A stretch of DNA of 64,000 bases, taken from the NCBI RefSeq assembly GCF_000426505.1, contig NZ_AUFM01000011.1:1674001-1738000 (forward strand), written 5' to 3'. Below, piece by piece: positions 1 to 10,429 of this stretch; positions within the stretch are counted from its first letter, which is position 1, and each line of letters begins with the position of its first letter. A program made the position numbers and the translations under genes. The DNA is from Nisaea denitrificans DSM 18348 (GTDB lineage Bacteria > Pseudomonadota > Alphaproteobacteria > Thalassobaculales > Thalassobaculaceae). Below the pieces are notes generated by a model. The model worked only from the letters and a program-made list of their open reading frames with translations. It ran no database searches and was not told where the DNA came from.

Positions 1-322
1 ACACCAAAAGGAGCCAACTCCCGCAATCTTCATGTCCGCCAGACACTCGATTTCACACGCTCGATAACATCAGGCCAAACCCATTTAAACAACACATTAT
101 TTCTCCATTTTTTCAATGAGATGGAACAAATAAACCTTTCTGATTTCCGTCATTTTTCATGTCGCTTTCCATCGACAAGCCCCCCCCCCGTTTCTGCCGT
201 CTCCGGCAACGCGCCACCGTCCCCATGCACCATCAGGCGCAGATGCCGCACAGCCTCCATCGCAAATCAGATCGCTTCATGAAAGGCTCGGCACGGCACA
301 TCACTTGAGGTACATTTCAGCA
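1..322. other. Upstream non-coding stretch
   Basis: No convincing gene was found here. The first 170 bases are AT-rich compared with the rest of the window. There is a run of ten C at 180-189. The end of the stretch should hold the promoter and leader of the LysR gene that starts at 323. No clear promoter hexamers or hairpin could be assigned. Confidence 0.5.
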
Positions 323-1246
323 ATGGCTTTGCATAATACGCGCGTTCCCCCCTTTCGCTCGCTCCTCGCATTCCGTGCTGCGGCAACGCATGACCGGCTC
401 GCGGATGCCGCTGTCGCTCTTGGCGTTACGGAGTCCGCGGTCAGCCATCAGATCCGGCAATTGGAGACCTTGCTGCGGGCGCAACTGTTCGACCGCACGA
501 GCCGGCGACTCGTCCTGACGGAAACCGGAACCCGATATCTCGCCCGGATAGACCCGGCGATCCGGGAACTCGAAGCGGCAACCGAAGCCGTCCTGCCTTC
601 CGATGGCCGGGCCGTTGTCAGGCTCACACTGCCGACGTCGATGGCGGCGACATGGCTACTTCCGCGCCTCGGCGCGTTCGAAGTTGCGAATCCTGATCTC
701 GACATCCAGCTTGTCCCGACGACCAGAGTGATCGACCTAGAGCGCGACCAGGTGGACATTGCCATCAGATACGGCCGGGGAAACTGGCAGAATGTCGATA
801 AAACCTTCCTCTTCGACGACCATGCGACACCAGTTGCCGCGCCGGGTTACGTGCCGGATGACGAGGTAAATATCGAAGACGTGCTGAAGCGATCACGCTT
901 GATCGTCATTCGCAGCATTCCGGATGAATGGCAGGAATGGGCCAAGGCACGTGGCTTGGCCCCGCCGGACCTGAGGGGCGCACTGGAACTCGACGCGATC
1001 GAACAGGGGCTTCAAGTCGCGGAAGCCGGGCATGGTATAACCATCGGTCGTTCGCCCTATATCGAAGAACGTCTCTCCAGCGGCGCTCTGGTGACACCTT
1101 TCGGCGCAACAGCTCCTTCCGGGGCCGCATTCTACCTTTGTCTACCGGCAAATCTTCCTCCACCCGCACGAACGCTGCGGGTGAAACGCTGGCTGCTAGA
1201 GCAGGCCGACGCAAGCCGCGCGGTGCTTCAACACGCCAAACCGTAA
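323..1246 (+). CDS. LysR family transcriptional regulator (GcvA-like)
   Basis: DNA-binding regulator of about 307 residues. A winged helix-turn-helix lies in roughly residues 10-70, with the motif AVSHQIRQLE and the LFDR / LTETG signature of the GcvA/AmpR branch. A periplasmic-binding-like effector domain follows, including the DVDIAIRYGRG-type strand typical of GcvA relatives. The ATG at 323 was preferred to an in-frame TTG at 305 because the protein then begins close to the usual position before the helix-turn-helix. It lies directly upstream of, and co-directional with, the CmcJ-like gene. A perfect inverted repeat between the two genes is a candidate binding site, so local control of that gene is likely. 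The effector is unknown. Confidence 0.9.
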   Translation: MALHNTRVPPFRSLLAFRAAATHDRLADAAVALGVTESAVSHQIRQLETLLRAQLFDRTSRRLVLTETGTRYLARIDPAIRELEAATEAVLPSDGRAVVRLTLPTSMAATWLLPRLGAFEVANPDLDIQLVPTTRVIDLERDQVDIAIRYGRGNWQNVDKTFLFDDHATPVAAPGYVPDDEVNIEDVLKRSRLIVIRSIPDEWQEWAKARGLAPPDLRGALELDAIEQGLQVAEAGHGITIGRSPYIEERLSSGALVTPFGATAPSGAAFYLCLPANLPPPARTLRVKRWLLEQADASRAVLQHAKP

Positions 1247-1270
1247 AATCGATATCTCTCTTAAATTTTT

Positions 1271-1286
1271 CTCAAGTAATCTTGAG
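1271..1286. promoter_or_regulatory. Perfect inverted repeat, candidate LysR operator
   Basis: CTCAAG-TAAT-CTTGAG is a perfect 6-bp inverted repeat with a 4-base spacer, in an AT-rich stretch between the LysR stop and the next start. It contains the T-N11-A pattern of LysR sites. There is no long T-run directly after it, so an operator is more likely than a terminator. Confidence 0.45.
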
Positions 1287-1374
1287 TTCTTCTCTTTTGT
1301 GTCACGCGCTTTCAGGGTCTATCTGAAGTGCCATCACAACAGGCCGGCAAGCGACGGCCAGGAGGAGACGGAAG

Positions 1375-2241
1375 ATGGCGAACGTTGTTCAGGACCACAT
1401 CAACAACCCAGCTTCAGAAAGCGCCGAGAATGTCGTGGCGCCGCTGACATTCATTGTGCCCCAGGCAGAGAAGCCGGCTCTTTACAGCGCGGCCTATACC
1501 GGCGGTGCGCCTGACTTCCACTTCACGGTCGAGGACCACGATGTTCTGGTTGCGGATATGCGGCCACATGCCGGATCCTTCACCCTCGACAAGGAAGGTT
1601 TCGTGCTCCGGACCGTGCCGACAGACATCGCGGATCTCTATGATGACGATGCTGTAGAGACCGGCTATTTCACTGAAATCCGTAGCCTCCTGAAAGAAGA
1701 ATTCGGCGCCACTCAGGTCGCAATCTTCGATGCCACCCGACGCTCGGATGGCGGTAAAGGCGCCAGCAACAAGGATGGCAACCGTGGACCGGCGCCGCGC
1801 ATCCATGTGGATTACACGGCAAAGAGCGGCCCGCAGCGCGCCCGCGATGTGTTCGGTGCCGACGCGTTCGACCGCCTGTTGAATTCCGGTGCGCGCATCC
1901 TCCAGGTCAATGTCTGGCGGCCGATCCGCGGACCGGTGCAGCGCTCCCCCCTTGCCCTTGCGGACGCAACCAGCGTCAAGGCGGCAGACCTGGTCGCGAC
2001 GGATCAGGTCTTCCCGGACCGGGTCGGCGAGATCTATCACCTGTCCCACGACAAGGATCAGCGCTGGTATTACGTCCCCGAAATGACCCGGGACGAGGTG
2101 CTGCTGATCAAGGGCTGGGACAGCATCGAGGACGGCCGCGCACAATTCACACCGCACAGTGCGTTCCCCCTGCCGACCCAGACCGACGACACCCCAGCGA
2201 GAGAAAGCATCGAGGTCCGCACATTCGTGGTGATCGAATAG
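1375..2241 (+). CDS. CmcJ/NvfI family oxidoreductase-like protein
   Basis: A 288-residue protein of the CmcJ/NvfI (GA4-desaturase-like) family. Members are known mainly from cephamycin and fungal meroterpenoid or gibberellin-type pathways and are thought to be Fe(II)/2-oxoglutarate-type oxygenases. Candidate iron ligands are the H-x-D of HVDYT at residues 144-146 and the His of TPHSAF near 261, with a conserved Arg near 282 in the closing EVRTFVVIE strand. WYYVPEMTRDE followed by KGWDS (about 231-250) is also typical. No biosynthetic gene cluster surrounds it, only the LysR upstream, so its substrate is unknown. An AGGAGACGG Shine-Dalgarno sequence precedes the ATG. Confidence 0.8.
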   Translation: MANVVQDHINNPASESAENVVAPLTFIVPQAEKPALYSAAYTGGAPDFHFTVEDHDVLVADMRPHAGSFTLDKEGFVLRTVPTDIADLYDDDAVETGYFTEIRSLLKEEFGATQVAIFDATRRSDGGKGASNKDGNRGPAPRIHVDYTAKSGPQRARDVFGADAFDRLLNSGARILQVNVWRPIRGPVQRSPLALADATSVKAADLVATDQVFPDRVGEIYHLSHDKDQRWYYVPEMTRDEVLLIKGWDSIEDGRAQFTPHSAFPLPTQTDDTPARESIEVRTFVVIE

Positions 2242-2339
2242 GCCGAACAGGCGATGCGTGCAGCTTCGGAAGCGCACGCATCGCCGTCACCTGAGCAGGA
2301 GAGGCTGAAAACGCGGCCGTGCCCGGATGCCCCCATACG

Positions 2340-2355
2340 ATTGATAAGGATCAAT
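2340..2355. promoter_or_regulatory. Perfect FNR/FixK-type box upstream of the N-ATPase operon
   Basis: ATTGAT-AAGG-ATCAAT contains the consensus TTGAT-N4-ATCAA of the FNR/FixK/Dnr family at 2341-2354. Its centre (2347.5) is 41.5 bp before a predicted start near 2389, given the -10-like CATATT at 2377-2382. This is the class II activator spacing. It suggests oxygen- or nitric-oxide-responsive activation of the operon that starts at 2466. Confidence 0.7.
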
Positions 2356-2380
2356 GCCCCGTGTCGTGATCTGGATCATA

Positions 2381-4368
<1,988 letters not shown>

Positions 4369-4372
<4 letters not shown>

Positions 4373-4653
4373 GCGGCGCGCAGGATCAGAACAACCAGCT
4401 GGAAAAGGCGGTGCGCACCCGAAAGGAGAGGCGCGCGCTCTGGGAACGCGAAGGCGAACGGTCCATCGCCCGTAATCTGGCGATGATAGGTGCCCTCGGC
4501 TGGACGATCGTAATCCCGCCGCTCATCGGGGTTTTCATCGGTCGCTGGATGGACGGTATATTTGCGAGCGGCGTGTTCTGGACCCTCGGACTTCTGGTCC
4601 TGGGGCTTAGCCTCGGTTGCTGGCTCGCCTGGTCAAGGATGCACAAAGAATGA
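4369..4653 (+). CDS. atpQ: N-type ATPase accessory membrane subunit AtpQ
   Basis: A 94-residue protein related to AtpI. It has a charged, basic N-terminus of about 35 residues and two membrane helices, GALGWTIVIPPLIGVFIGRWMDG and FWTLGLLVLGLSLGCWLAW. The GVFIGRWMD element is typical of AtpI/AtpQ proteins. AtpQ and AtpR are found only in N-ATPase operons, where AtpQ is thought to assist assembly of the c ring or ion delivery. It overlaps atpC upstream and atpR downstream by four bases each. Confidence 0.88.
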
Positions 4654-4937
4654 ACGGAGCGGACACAATCACGACAGGCGCCCTTGCCCTCGCCGTAGCC
4701 GCGGGAGGCATGGCTCTGGGCCTCGCCTATTTCTTCGCCCTCGGACGGACGGTGGACGCCTTGGTCGGCGCACGGCACACAGCCAGGGTTGTCGGGTTGA
4801 CCGTGTTGCGGATCGGCGGCGCCATCGCTCTGCTGACCGTACTCGCGCAGTTCGGCCCGGTGATGCTGCTCAGCGGCTTTGCCGGTTTTCTCGGCGCACG
4901 CCTGATAACAACGCGTCGCGCAAGGAGAGCCGGATGA
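4650..4937 (+). CDS. atpR: N-type ATPase accessory membrane subunit AtpR
   Basis: A 95-residue hydrophobic protein with three predicted membrane helices and a basic C-terminus (TTRRARRAG). It occupies the position of AtpR in N-ATPase operons. AtpR proteins carry conserved Arg residues proposed to interact with the c-ring carboxylates; candidates here are the Arg in ALGRTVD and in TVLRIGG. The ATG at 4650 overlaps the atpQ stop and was preferred to an in-frame TTG at 4617, which would give a much longer overlap. Confidence 0.85.
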   Translation: MNGADTITTGALALAVAAGGMALGLAYFFALGRTVDALVGARHTARVVGLTVLRIGGAIALLTVLAQFGPVMLLSGFAGFLGARLITTRRARRAG

Positions 4938-5608
4938 TGGATGCATCGCCCCTGACCAGCACGATCCTGTTCCATATCGGCCCGATCCCGATCAGCCAGG
5001 CCGTCGTGACCACCTGGGGCCTCATGCTGGTGCTGCCGCTGGGATCATGGCTGCTGACGCGAAGGCTCGGCCGGGAACCCGGCCGCCTGCAGGCCGTACT
5101 CGAAACCGTTGTTGTCGGGATTCTGGAACAGATCAGTGAGGTTGCGGGCAAGTCCGCACGGTCATTGCTGCCCCTGCTCGCCACGCTGTTCCTGTTCATC
5201 GCCAGCGCCAATTCGACCAGCATCCTGCCCGGCATGGAAGCCCCCACCGCCAGGATAGAAACTGCTGCGGCTCTGGCAGCGGTCGTCTTTGTGTCGGTGC
5301 ATTTCTACGGCATCCGCGCCCGGGGACTACTCGGCTATCTGGCCGGGTTTGCCAAGCCGAAGCTGATCATGCTGCCACTCAATCTGCTGTCGGAGTTCAC
5401 CCGTACGCTTTCGCTGACGGTACGGCTCTTCGGGAACGTGATGAGCGGCGAATTCATGATTGCGCTGGTGCTCGCCCTTGCGGGGCTCTTCGTTCCAATC
5501 CCGCTCATGGCCCTGGAGCTGCTTCTGGGACTGGTTCAGGCTTATATCTTCACCGTTCTGGCCGGCGTCTTCATCGGGGCGGCCATCAACGCCCAGCAAC
5601 AGACCTGA
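4934..5608 (+). CDS. atpB: N-type ATPase subunit a
   Basis: Membrane stator subunit a, about 224 residues, with five predicted membrane helices. The essential Arg facing the c ring is in SLTVRLFGNVMSGE (about residues 158-171), and the last helix has the QAYIFTVLAGVFIGAAI motif. The ATG at 4934 follows an AAGGAG ribosome binding site and overlaps the atpR stop by four bases. Upstream extension in the same frame would run through atpR and is not used. The protein provides the ion half-channels next to the c ring. Confidence 0.93.
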   Translation: MMDASPLTSTILFHIGPIPISQAVVTTWGLMLVLPLGSWLLTRRLGREPGRLQAVLETVVVGILEQISEVAGKSARSLLPLLATLFLFIASANSTSILPGMEAPTARIETAAALAAVVFVSVHFYGIRARGLLGYLAGFAKPKLIMLPLNLLSEFTRTLSLTVRLFGNVMSGEFMIALVLALAGLFVPIPLMALELLLGLVQAYIFTVLAGVFIGAAINAQQQT

Positions 5609-5617
5609 GGAGGTAAT

Positions 5618-5860
5618 GTGGACCACGAATTTATCAGCATATTCGCCGCCGCGTTCGTCGTCTCGTTCGGCGCACTCGGCCCGGCTCTCGCCGAAGGGAG
5701 GGCGGTTGCCGCGGCGATGGACGCCATTGCCCGCCAGCCCGAAGCCGCAGGAACCATATCCAGAACCCTGTTCGTCGGTCTGGCAATGATCGAGACAACT
5801 GCGATCTACTGTCTCGTCATCGCCCTACTGCTCCTGTTCGCAAATCCTTACGTAGGATAG
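5618..5860 (+). CDS. atpE: N-type ATPase subunit c (rotor ring)
   Basis: An 80-residue hairpin proteolipid with GTG start and a strong GAGGAGGT ribosome binding site. Helix 1 carries GPALAEG with Glu26. The loop is ARQPEA. Helix 2 carries MIETTAIY with Glu59, Thr60 and Tyr64. By alignment with the sodium-binding c subunit of Ilyobacter tartaricus (Gln32, Glu65, Ser66, Tyr70), Glu59/Thr60/Tyr64 keep the second-helix ligands, while Glu26 replaces Gln32. Two carboxylates per hairpin are typical of N-ATPases. Such enzymes were predicted to pump sodium, yet the characterised Burkholderia pseudomallei ring is reported to be proton-specific with 17 subunits, so the ion cannot be decided here. Confidence 0.93.
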   Translation: MDHEFISIFAAAFVVSFGALGPALAEGRAVAAAMDAIARQPEAAGTISRTLFVGLAMIETTAIYCLVIALLLLFANPYVG

Positions 5861-5862
5861 TC

Positions 5863-6618
5863 ATGTCGTTCGACTGGTGGACCTTCGGACTGCAGACAGT
5901 CAACTTCGTCATCCTCGTATGGCTGCTGCATCGATTTCTATACAAGCCGGTATTGCGGTTCGTCGACGCGCGCCGGGCCGACATCGACAAGGAACACGCC
6001 GAAGCAAAGCGTATCCAGCAGGAAGCACAGTCCGAGCTGAAACGAATTCACACGGCGCGATCCGAAACCGAGGCCGAGCGTGAAGCCGTGCTCGCCGCCG
6101 CCCGAACCGAGGCGGAGATACAGGCAGCGGCGCGCCTTGCCCAGGCCGAACACGATGCGGAAGAGCTTGAAACGCAGGCCCGGAAATCTTTGCAGGCCGA
6201 GCGCGACGCAGCTGCGGGCGAGACGCGGAAGATCGCGCTCGATCTCGGGATGGACGTCGCACGGCGCCTGCTGCAGGAGGTACCGGCGGACCTGAGGATG
6301 GCAACTTGGCTCGACCGCATCGAAAATCATCTGAACGCCCTGGAACCCGGCAAACGTGACGCCCTGCTCGTCGGCCCGGCCAGCACGGGGCGGTTACGGG
6401 TGATCGGCGCCATTCCCTTACCGAAGGCCAGTATGGAGCGATGGAGAGAGCGCCTGATTGCTATCCTTGGAGACGACCTGGAGATCGAGTTCGCCCATGA
6501 CCCGGACCTTATCGCCGGTGTAGAGCTGCATTTCCCTGGCGCTATTCTGCATTTCTCCTGGCGCGGCACTCTGAACGCGATGCGGGTGGAGATGACCGCC
6601 GATGCCGACGCTCGCTGA
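5863..6618 (+). CDS. atpF: N-type ATPase subunit b with delta-like C-terminus
   Basis: Peripheral stalk subunit of 251 residues, far longer than the usual b of about 160. Residues about 8-28 form one membrane helix (FVILVWLLHRFLYKPV), residues about 40-125 a highly charged coiled coil. The C-terminal part resembles the end of delta subunits: DPDLIAGVELHFPGAILHFS then WRGTLNAM, compared with the D-x-S-x-x-x-G-V-x-I ... G-S-V-R-G-R-L pattern of delta. Since no delta gene is present in the operon, this tail probably takes over attachment to the top of the alpha-beta head. It overlaps atpA by 17 bases. Confidence 0.88.
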   Translation: MSFDWWTFGLQTVNFVILVWLLHRFLYKPVLRFVDARRADIDKEHAEAKRIQQEAQSELKRIHTARSETEAEREAVLAAARTEAEIQAAARLAQAEHDAEELETQARKSLQAERDAAAGETRKIALDLGMDVARRLLQEVPADLRMATWLDRIENHLNALEPGKRDALLVGPASTGRLRVIGAIPLPKASMERWRERLIAILGDDLEIEFAHDPDLIAGVELHFPGAILHFSWRGTLNAMRVEMTADADAR

Positions 6619-8140
6619 CGACCTGCGCCGGTGGGCGGCAAAGAACCGGGCGCATATCGAGGACGCCTCGATGACCCCGTGGGTCGAGCCCGTCGGCCGG
6701 GTGCTGCGCGCCGGAGACGGCGTCGCCACGGTTTCCGGCTTGCCGGAGACCCGGCTGGATGAGTTGCTGGTATTCGAGGGCGGTGTAAGGGGGCTCGTCG
6801 TCAGTCTCGGAGAGACGGAAATCGGCTGCGTGCTGCTTGGCGACCCCGCCTTGATTTCTGCCGGAAGCGAAGTGCGCGGCACTGGAGAAGTTGCGCGGGT
6901 GCCGGTGGGAGACGCCCTGCTCGGACGGATCGTCGATCCCCTTGGCGCCCCCCTCGACGACGGTGCGCCAATTGCGCAAGCCGCCTTCAACCCTGTCGAG
7001 CAGCCAGCCCCGCCAATCATTGACCGCGCCCTGATTGAACGCCCCCTGGCAACCGGGTTGCTTGCGATAGACGCCATGGTCCCGCTCGGCCGGGGTCAAC
7101 GCGAACTGATCATCGGCGACCGCGGAACCGGCAAGACAGCCGTTGCGGTCGACACCATCATCAATCAAAAATCCAGCGACGTGATCTGCGTCTATGCCGC
7201 AATTGGCCAGAAGGCTTCCACCGTCGCCCAGGTGATCGATGCGGTGCGGCGCTACGGCGCGCCCGAGCGGTGCCTCTTCGTCGTTGGCGAGGCCGATGCT
7301 CCCCCCGGCCTGCAATGGCTGACGCCCTATTCCGCCTGCACCATGGCCGAATACTGGATGAACAAGGGGCACGACGTCCTGCTGATCATGGACGAGCTGA
7401 CCAAGCATGCCGCGGTGTACCGTCAGGTCTCGCTGTTGCTGCGCCGACCGCCGGGACGTGAAGCCTATCCGGGCGACATCTTCTACATCCATTCGCGATT
7501 GCTCGAGCGCGCTGCCCGGCTCTCACCGGAACGGGGCGGCGGCTCGCTGACAGCCTTGCCGATCGCCGAGACCCAGGCCGGCAATATCAGCGCCTACATC
7601 CCGACAAACCTGATCTCCATCACGGACGGCCAGATCTATCTGGACCCCTCCCTGTTCCACGAAGACCAGAAGCCAGCTGTCGATATCGGCAAGAGCGTCT
7701 CCCGCGTTGGCGGAAAGACCCAGGCGCCGGTCATCAAGGCCTTCTCGGCGAGCCTGCGGCTGGACTACGCACAGTTTCTCGAACTTGAGGTGTTTACCCG
7801 GTTCGGCACCATGGTCGATGACCGCACCCGGAAGAGCATCGAACACGGACGGCGGATCCGCGCGATACTGCGCCAGCGCCAGTTCGCCCCGCTCCCGCTG
7901 GGAGAACAGGTTGCCCTGCTCTTCGCCCTCTCCGAAAATCTGCTCGACGACGCCCCCATGGACCGGATCGATGCGTTCCGGGACGCCCTGTCTTCCTGGC
8001 TCGTTCAGGACGCTCCGGACATCCTCACGCTCGACGATCAAGCCAAGTCCCTGACTGACCAGCAGCGCCAGCGCCTGCATGAAGGCATCGCCGCTCTGGC
8101 GGCATCGACACGCGGAACGGCCCCGGCGGACACAAGATGA
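6602..8140 (+). CDS. atpA: N-type ATPase subunit alpha
   Basis: Non-catalytic nucleotide-binding subunit of 512 residues. It has the Walker A GDRGTGKT at residues 172-179, QKASTVAQVID, the YSACTMAEYWM segment, LLIMDELTKHA as Walker B and the SVSRVGGKTQ signature near the end of the nucleotide-binding domain. The order alpha after b, and beta at the start of the operon, is the hallmark rearrangement of N-ATPases compared with the ordinary atpHAGDC order. The start overlaps atpF and the stop overlaps atpG (ATGA). Confidence 0.95.
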   Translation: MPTLADDLRRWAAKNRAHIEDASMTPWVEPVGRVLRAGDGVATVSGLPETRLDELLVFEGGVRGLVVSLGETEIGCVLLGDPALISAGSEVRGTGEVARVPVGDALLGRIVDPLGAPLDDGAPIAQAAFNPVEQPAPPIIDRALIERPLATGLLAIDAMVPLGRGQRELIIGDRGTGKTAVAVDTIINQKSSDVICVYAAIGQKASTVAQVIDAVRRYGAPERCLFVVGEADAPPGLQWLTPYSACTMAEYWMNKGHDVLLIMDELTKHAAVYRQVSLLLRRPPGREAYPGDIFYIHSRLLERAARLSPERGGGSLTALPIAETQAGNISAYIPTNLISITDGQIYLDPSLFHEDQKPAVDIGKSVSRVGGKTQAPVIKAFSASLRLDYAQFLELEVFTRFGTMVDDRTRKSIEHGRRIRAILRQRQFAPLPLGEQVALLFALSENLLDDAPMDRIDAFRDALSSWLVQDAPDILTLDDQAKSLTDQQRQRLHEGIAALAASTRGTAPADTR

Positions 8141-8985
8141 CCCGCCTCGCAGAGATCGAGGCGCAGATTTCCGGCATGGGAGATCTGCAGAACATCATCG
8201 CGGCCATGCGGTCGCTCTCCGGCATGCGCCTCAGGGAAGCGCAGCGTGCGGTTCCCGGTATTCGGCAATATGCCGAGGTTGTCGCCGGCGGAATCGCCGA
8301 CACACTCTCCATGGTGCATGGCAGGACGGATAAACCGGAAGCAAAGCCGGGCCCGACCGCCATCATCCTCTGCGCGTCCGAACACGGCTTCGTGGGCGGT
8401 TTCAATGACAGAGTTGTGGAGGCGGCACTGAATGCCCTCGGTCCGCGGGACAAACTGTTCGTGCTCGGCAGCCGCGGCGCGGCACGCGCGACGGAGATGA
8501 ACCGCACCCCAGCCTGGTTTGGACCGATGGCGACCCGGCCGGATGCTGTGTCGGCGGTGGTACAGCGTTTATCCGAAGAGCTGTTTCGCCAGATCGCTGC
8601 ACGCGAGATCACCCGTGTGGAGGCTATATATTCCTCCTCGAGGCAAGGCACCGCGTCGACCGTTGAGCGCCGGCCGCTGCTTCCGCTCGATGTCCGCATC
8701 CGGCAAACAAAGCAGAAGCATCAAGCTCCGCTCCACAACATGGCCCCGGCAAAGCTGCTTGAAAAACTGACGGAAGAGTATGTCTTCGCACGCTTGACTG
8801 AAGCGGCGGTGGAGTCAATATCCGCTGAAAATGCCGCCCGGCTCTCGGCTACACAGACGGCACACGACAATATCTCAACCATGCTGACTGCTCTACAGAG
8901 CAATGCACGGCAGTCACGGCAATCCGAAATCACCACCGAGATCCTGGAGCTTGCCGTCGGAGCAGCGATGGTCGGCGACCAATAG
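8137..8985 (+). CDS. atpG: N-type ATPase subunit gamma
   Basis: Central rotor shaft, 282 residues. The N-terminal helix has LAEIEAQISGMGDLQNIIAAMRSLSGMRL (a form of the I-K-x-T-x-x-I-T-x-A-M-x-x-V motif), and the C-terminal helix has the ENAARLSATQTAHDNISTM segment (compare SEx-x-A-R-M-x-A-M-x-x-A-T-x-N). Sequence divergence from ordinary gamma subunits is considerable, as expected for N-ATPases. It is the last gene of the operon, ending 17 bp before the convergent amidohydrolase. Confidence 0.9.
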   Translation: MTRLAEIEAQISGMGDLQNIIAAMRSLSGMRLREAQRAVPGIRQYAEVVAGGIADTLSMVHGRTDKPEAKPGPTAIILCASEHGFVGGFNDRVVEAALNALGPRDKLFVLGSRGAARATEMNRTPAWFGPMATRPDAVSAVVQRLSEELFRQIAAREITRVEAIYSSSRQGTASTVERRPLLPLDVRIRQTKQKHQAPLHNMAPAKLLEKLTEEYVFARLTEAAVESISAENAARLSATQTAHDNISTMLTALQSNARQSRQSEITTEILELAVGAAMVGDQ

Positions 8986-9002
8986 AGCCCTGAATTTCCG
9001 TC

Positions 9003-10229
9003 TCACTTCGGCGCGTGCAACTCCGGCAGGGCTCGCGTCACTGTCTGCTTTCCGGCCTTGAAGACGAACATCGGCTGTGCCAGCTCGGCCACCACCATGG
9101 CAGGGTCAATGCTGTCGACCACGACAAGATCCGCTGTTTTGCCAACCTCAATGCCGTAATCCTGCAAATTCATCAGCGCGGCGGACCGGGTCGAGATCAT
9201 GTTCAGGCATTCCGCCAGCAGGTCCGTCTGCCCGATCTGCGCGATGTTGGCATAAAGATTGGCCATCCGGATCAGGGAGCAGTCGCCATAGGGCGTGAAC
9301 GGGTTCAGGACGTTGTTCGTCGAGAGCGAACAATTGACCCCGTGGCCCAGCATCCGGTGCAGCGGCGTAACGCCGCGCGGGACGGAGTGATCGTGGTCGC
9401 GATGCATCAGGAACAGATCCGTTGACGGCAGGACCGTGACCGCAACGCCTGCACCGGCGAGCCGCCGGGCCAGCGCATCGAAGCTCTCCGGTGGCATGGC
9501 GGCAAACTTGGTGACGTGTCCGACCGCAACTCGTCCGCCCCAGCCATATTCGTCGGCCTTGCGCGCAACGTAATCGGCGTCGAGTTCCGTCGGATCGGCG
9601 GCAAGATCGAGATGCATGTCGATATCGACATCGAACTCCCGTGCAAGCTCGAAGATCCGGTCGATCTGCCCGTGCGGACTGCTGTCTGTATAGGGTGCCG
9701 CCCCGATGCATCCTGCACCGTCCTTCAGGGCCGCGACCATCAGATCCTCGGTTCCCGGATTGTTCAGCAATCCCTCTTGCGGAAAGACGCAGATCTCGAC
9801 GTCAATTGCCCAGGCGAAATCGGCAATCGCCTGCATCACGCCGTCGAAACCGCGCAAGCCGATGACCGGGTCGACTTCTACATGAGTGCGCATTCGGGTT
9901 GTGCCATTCACAACGCACTTCCGGAGCGTTCGCCCTGCCCTTTCGGCTACGTCTTGTTCGGTAAAGCCCGACTTCAGCCGGGCCACTTCGCTTATGGCCT
10001 CGGCCAGATCCCCTTTTTCGGAGGTACAGCGGTGCAGGATGCAGGATTTGTCGAGATGTATGTGGGTCTCGACGAAACCCGGCAGCAGCAGACGGCCTTC
10101 AAGATCGAGCGTGAGGGAGCCGTCCGGCAGCTCGCCGCCAATCGCGGCGATTTTTCCGTTGTCCACGCCGACATCAAGCACCTGTGCGGGTTCCGCCGCG
10201 AGACGGACATTGCGGAGCGTGAGTTCCAC
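9003..10229 (-). CDS. Cytosine deaminase-like amidohydrolase
   Basis: Metal-dependent hydrolase of 408 residues, of the cytosine deaminase / N-isopropylammelide amidohydrolase (CodA/AtzC) branch. The metal-binding H-x-H is in FVETHIHLDKS (His56, His58). Further conserved stretches are DMHLDLAADP, VGHVTKFAAM and STNNVLNPFTPYGD, the last holding the catalytic-site Asp region. It probably deaminates or deamidates a cyclic N-compound such as a pyrimidine or triazine; the exact substrate cannot be told. It stands alone, convergent with the N-ATPase operon and divergent from the FecR gene. Confidence 0.85.
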   Translation of the reverse strand: MELTLRNVRLAAEPAQVLDVGVDNGKIAAIGGELPDGSLTLDLEGRLLLPGFVETHIHLDKSCILHRCTSEKGDLAEAISEVARLKSGFTEQDVAERAGRTLRKCVVNGTTRMRTHVEVDPVIGLRGFDGVMQAIADFAWAIDVEICVFPQEGLLNNPGTEDLMVAALKDGAGCIGAAPYTDSSPHGQIDRIFELAREFDVDIDMHLDLAADPTELDADYVARKADEYGWGGRVAVGHVTKFAAMPPESFDALARRLAGAGVAVTVLPSTDLFLMHRDHDHSVPRGVTPLHRMLGHGVNCSLSTNNVLNPFTPYGDCSLIRMANLYANIAQIGQTDLLAECLNMISTRSAALMNLQDYGIEVGKTADLVVVDSIDPAMVVAELAQPMFVFKAGKQTVTRALPELHAPK

Positions 10230-10429
10230 GAATTAACTCTCCCATCAGGGCGGCAGGCGCCCCGCCAACATAATTCATTCGGCACTATTGAATGTGCACG
10301 GGACGTTATTGGAAGAAACGCTATCCCATGCCCGGATACGGCATTCACAGTATAATAAACCCACAGTTTTTCCGCAGGCGAGCTTGACGACGCTCCTACT
10401 TCATCCTCACACTCCGTGGTTGTTTCCAA

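Noticed and set aside
180-189. Run of ten C as a possible phase-variation tract
   Set aside because: It lies over 100 bp upstream of the LysR start, outside any coding sequence and not between clear promoter hexamers. No repeat-unit variation can be judged from one sequence.
1271-1286. Calling the CTCAAG/CTTGAG repeat a terminator of the LysR gene
   Set aside because: The stem is only 6 bp and AT-containing, and no uninterrupted T-run follows.
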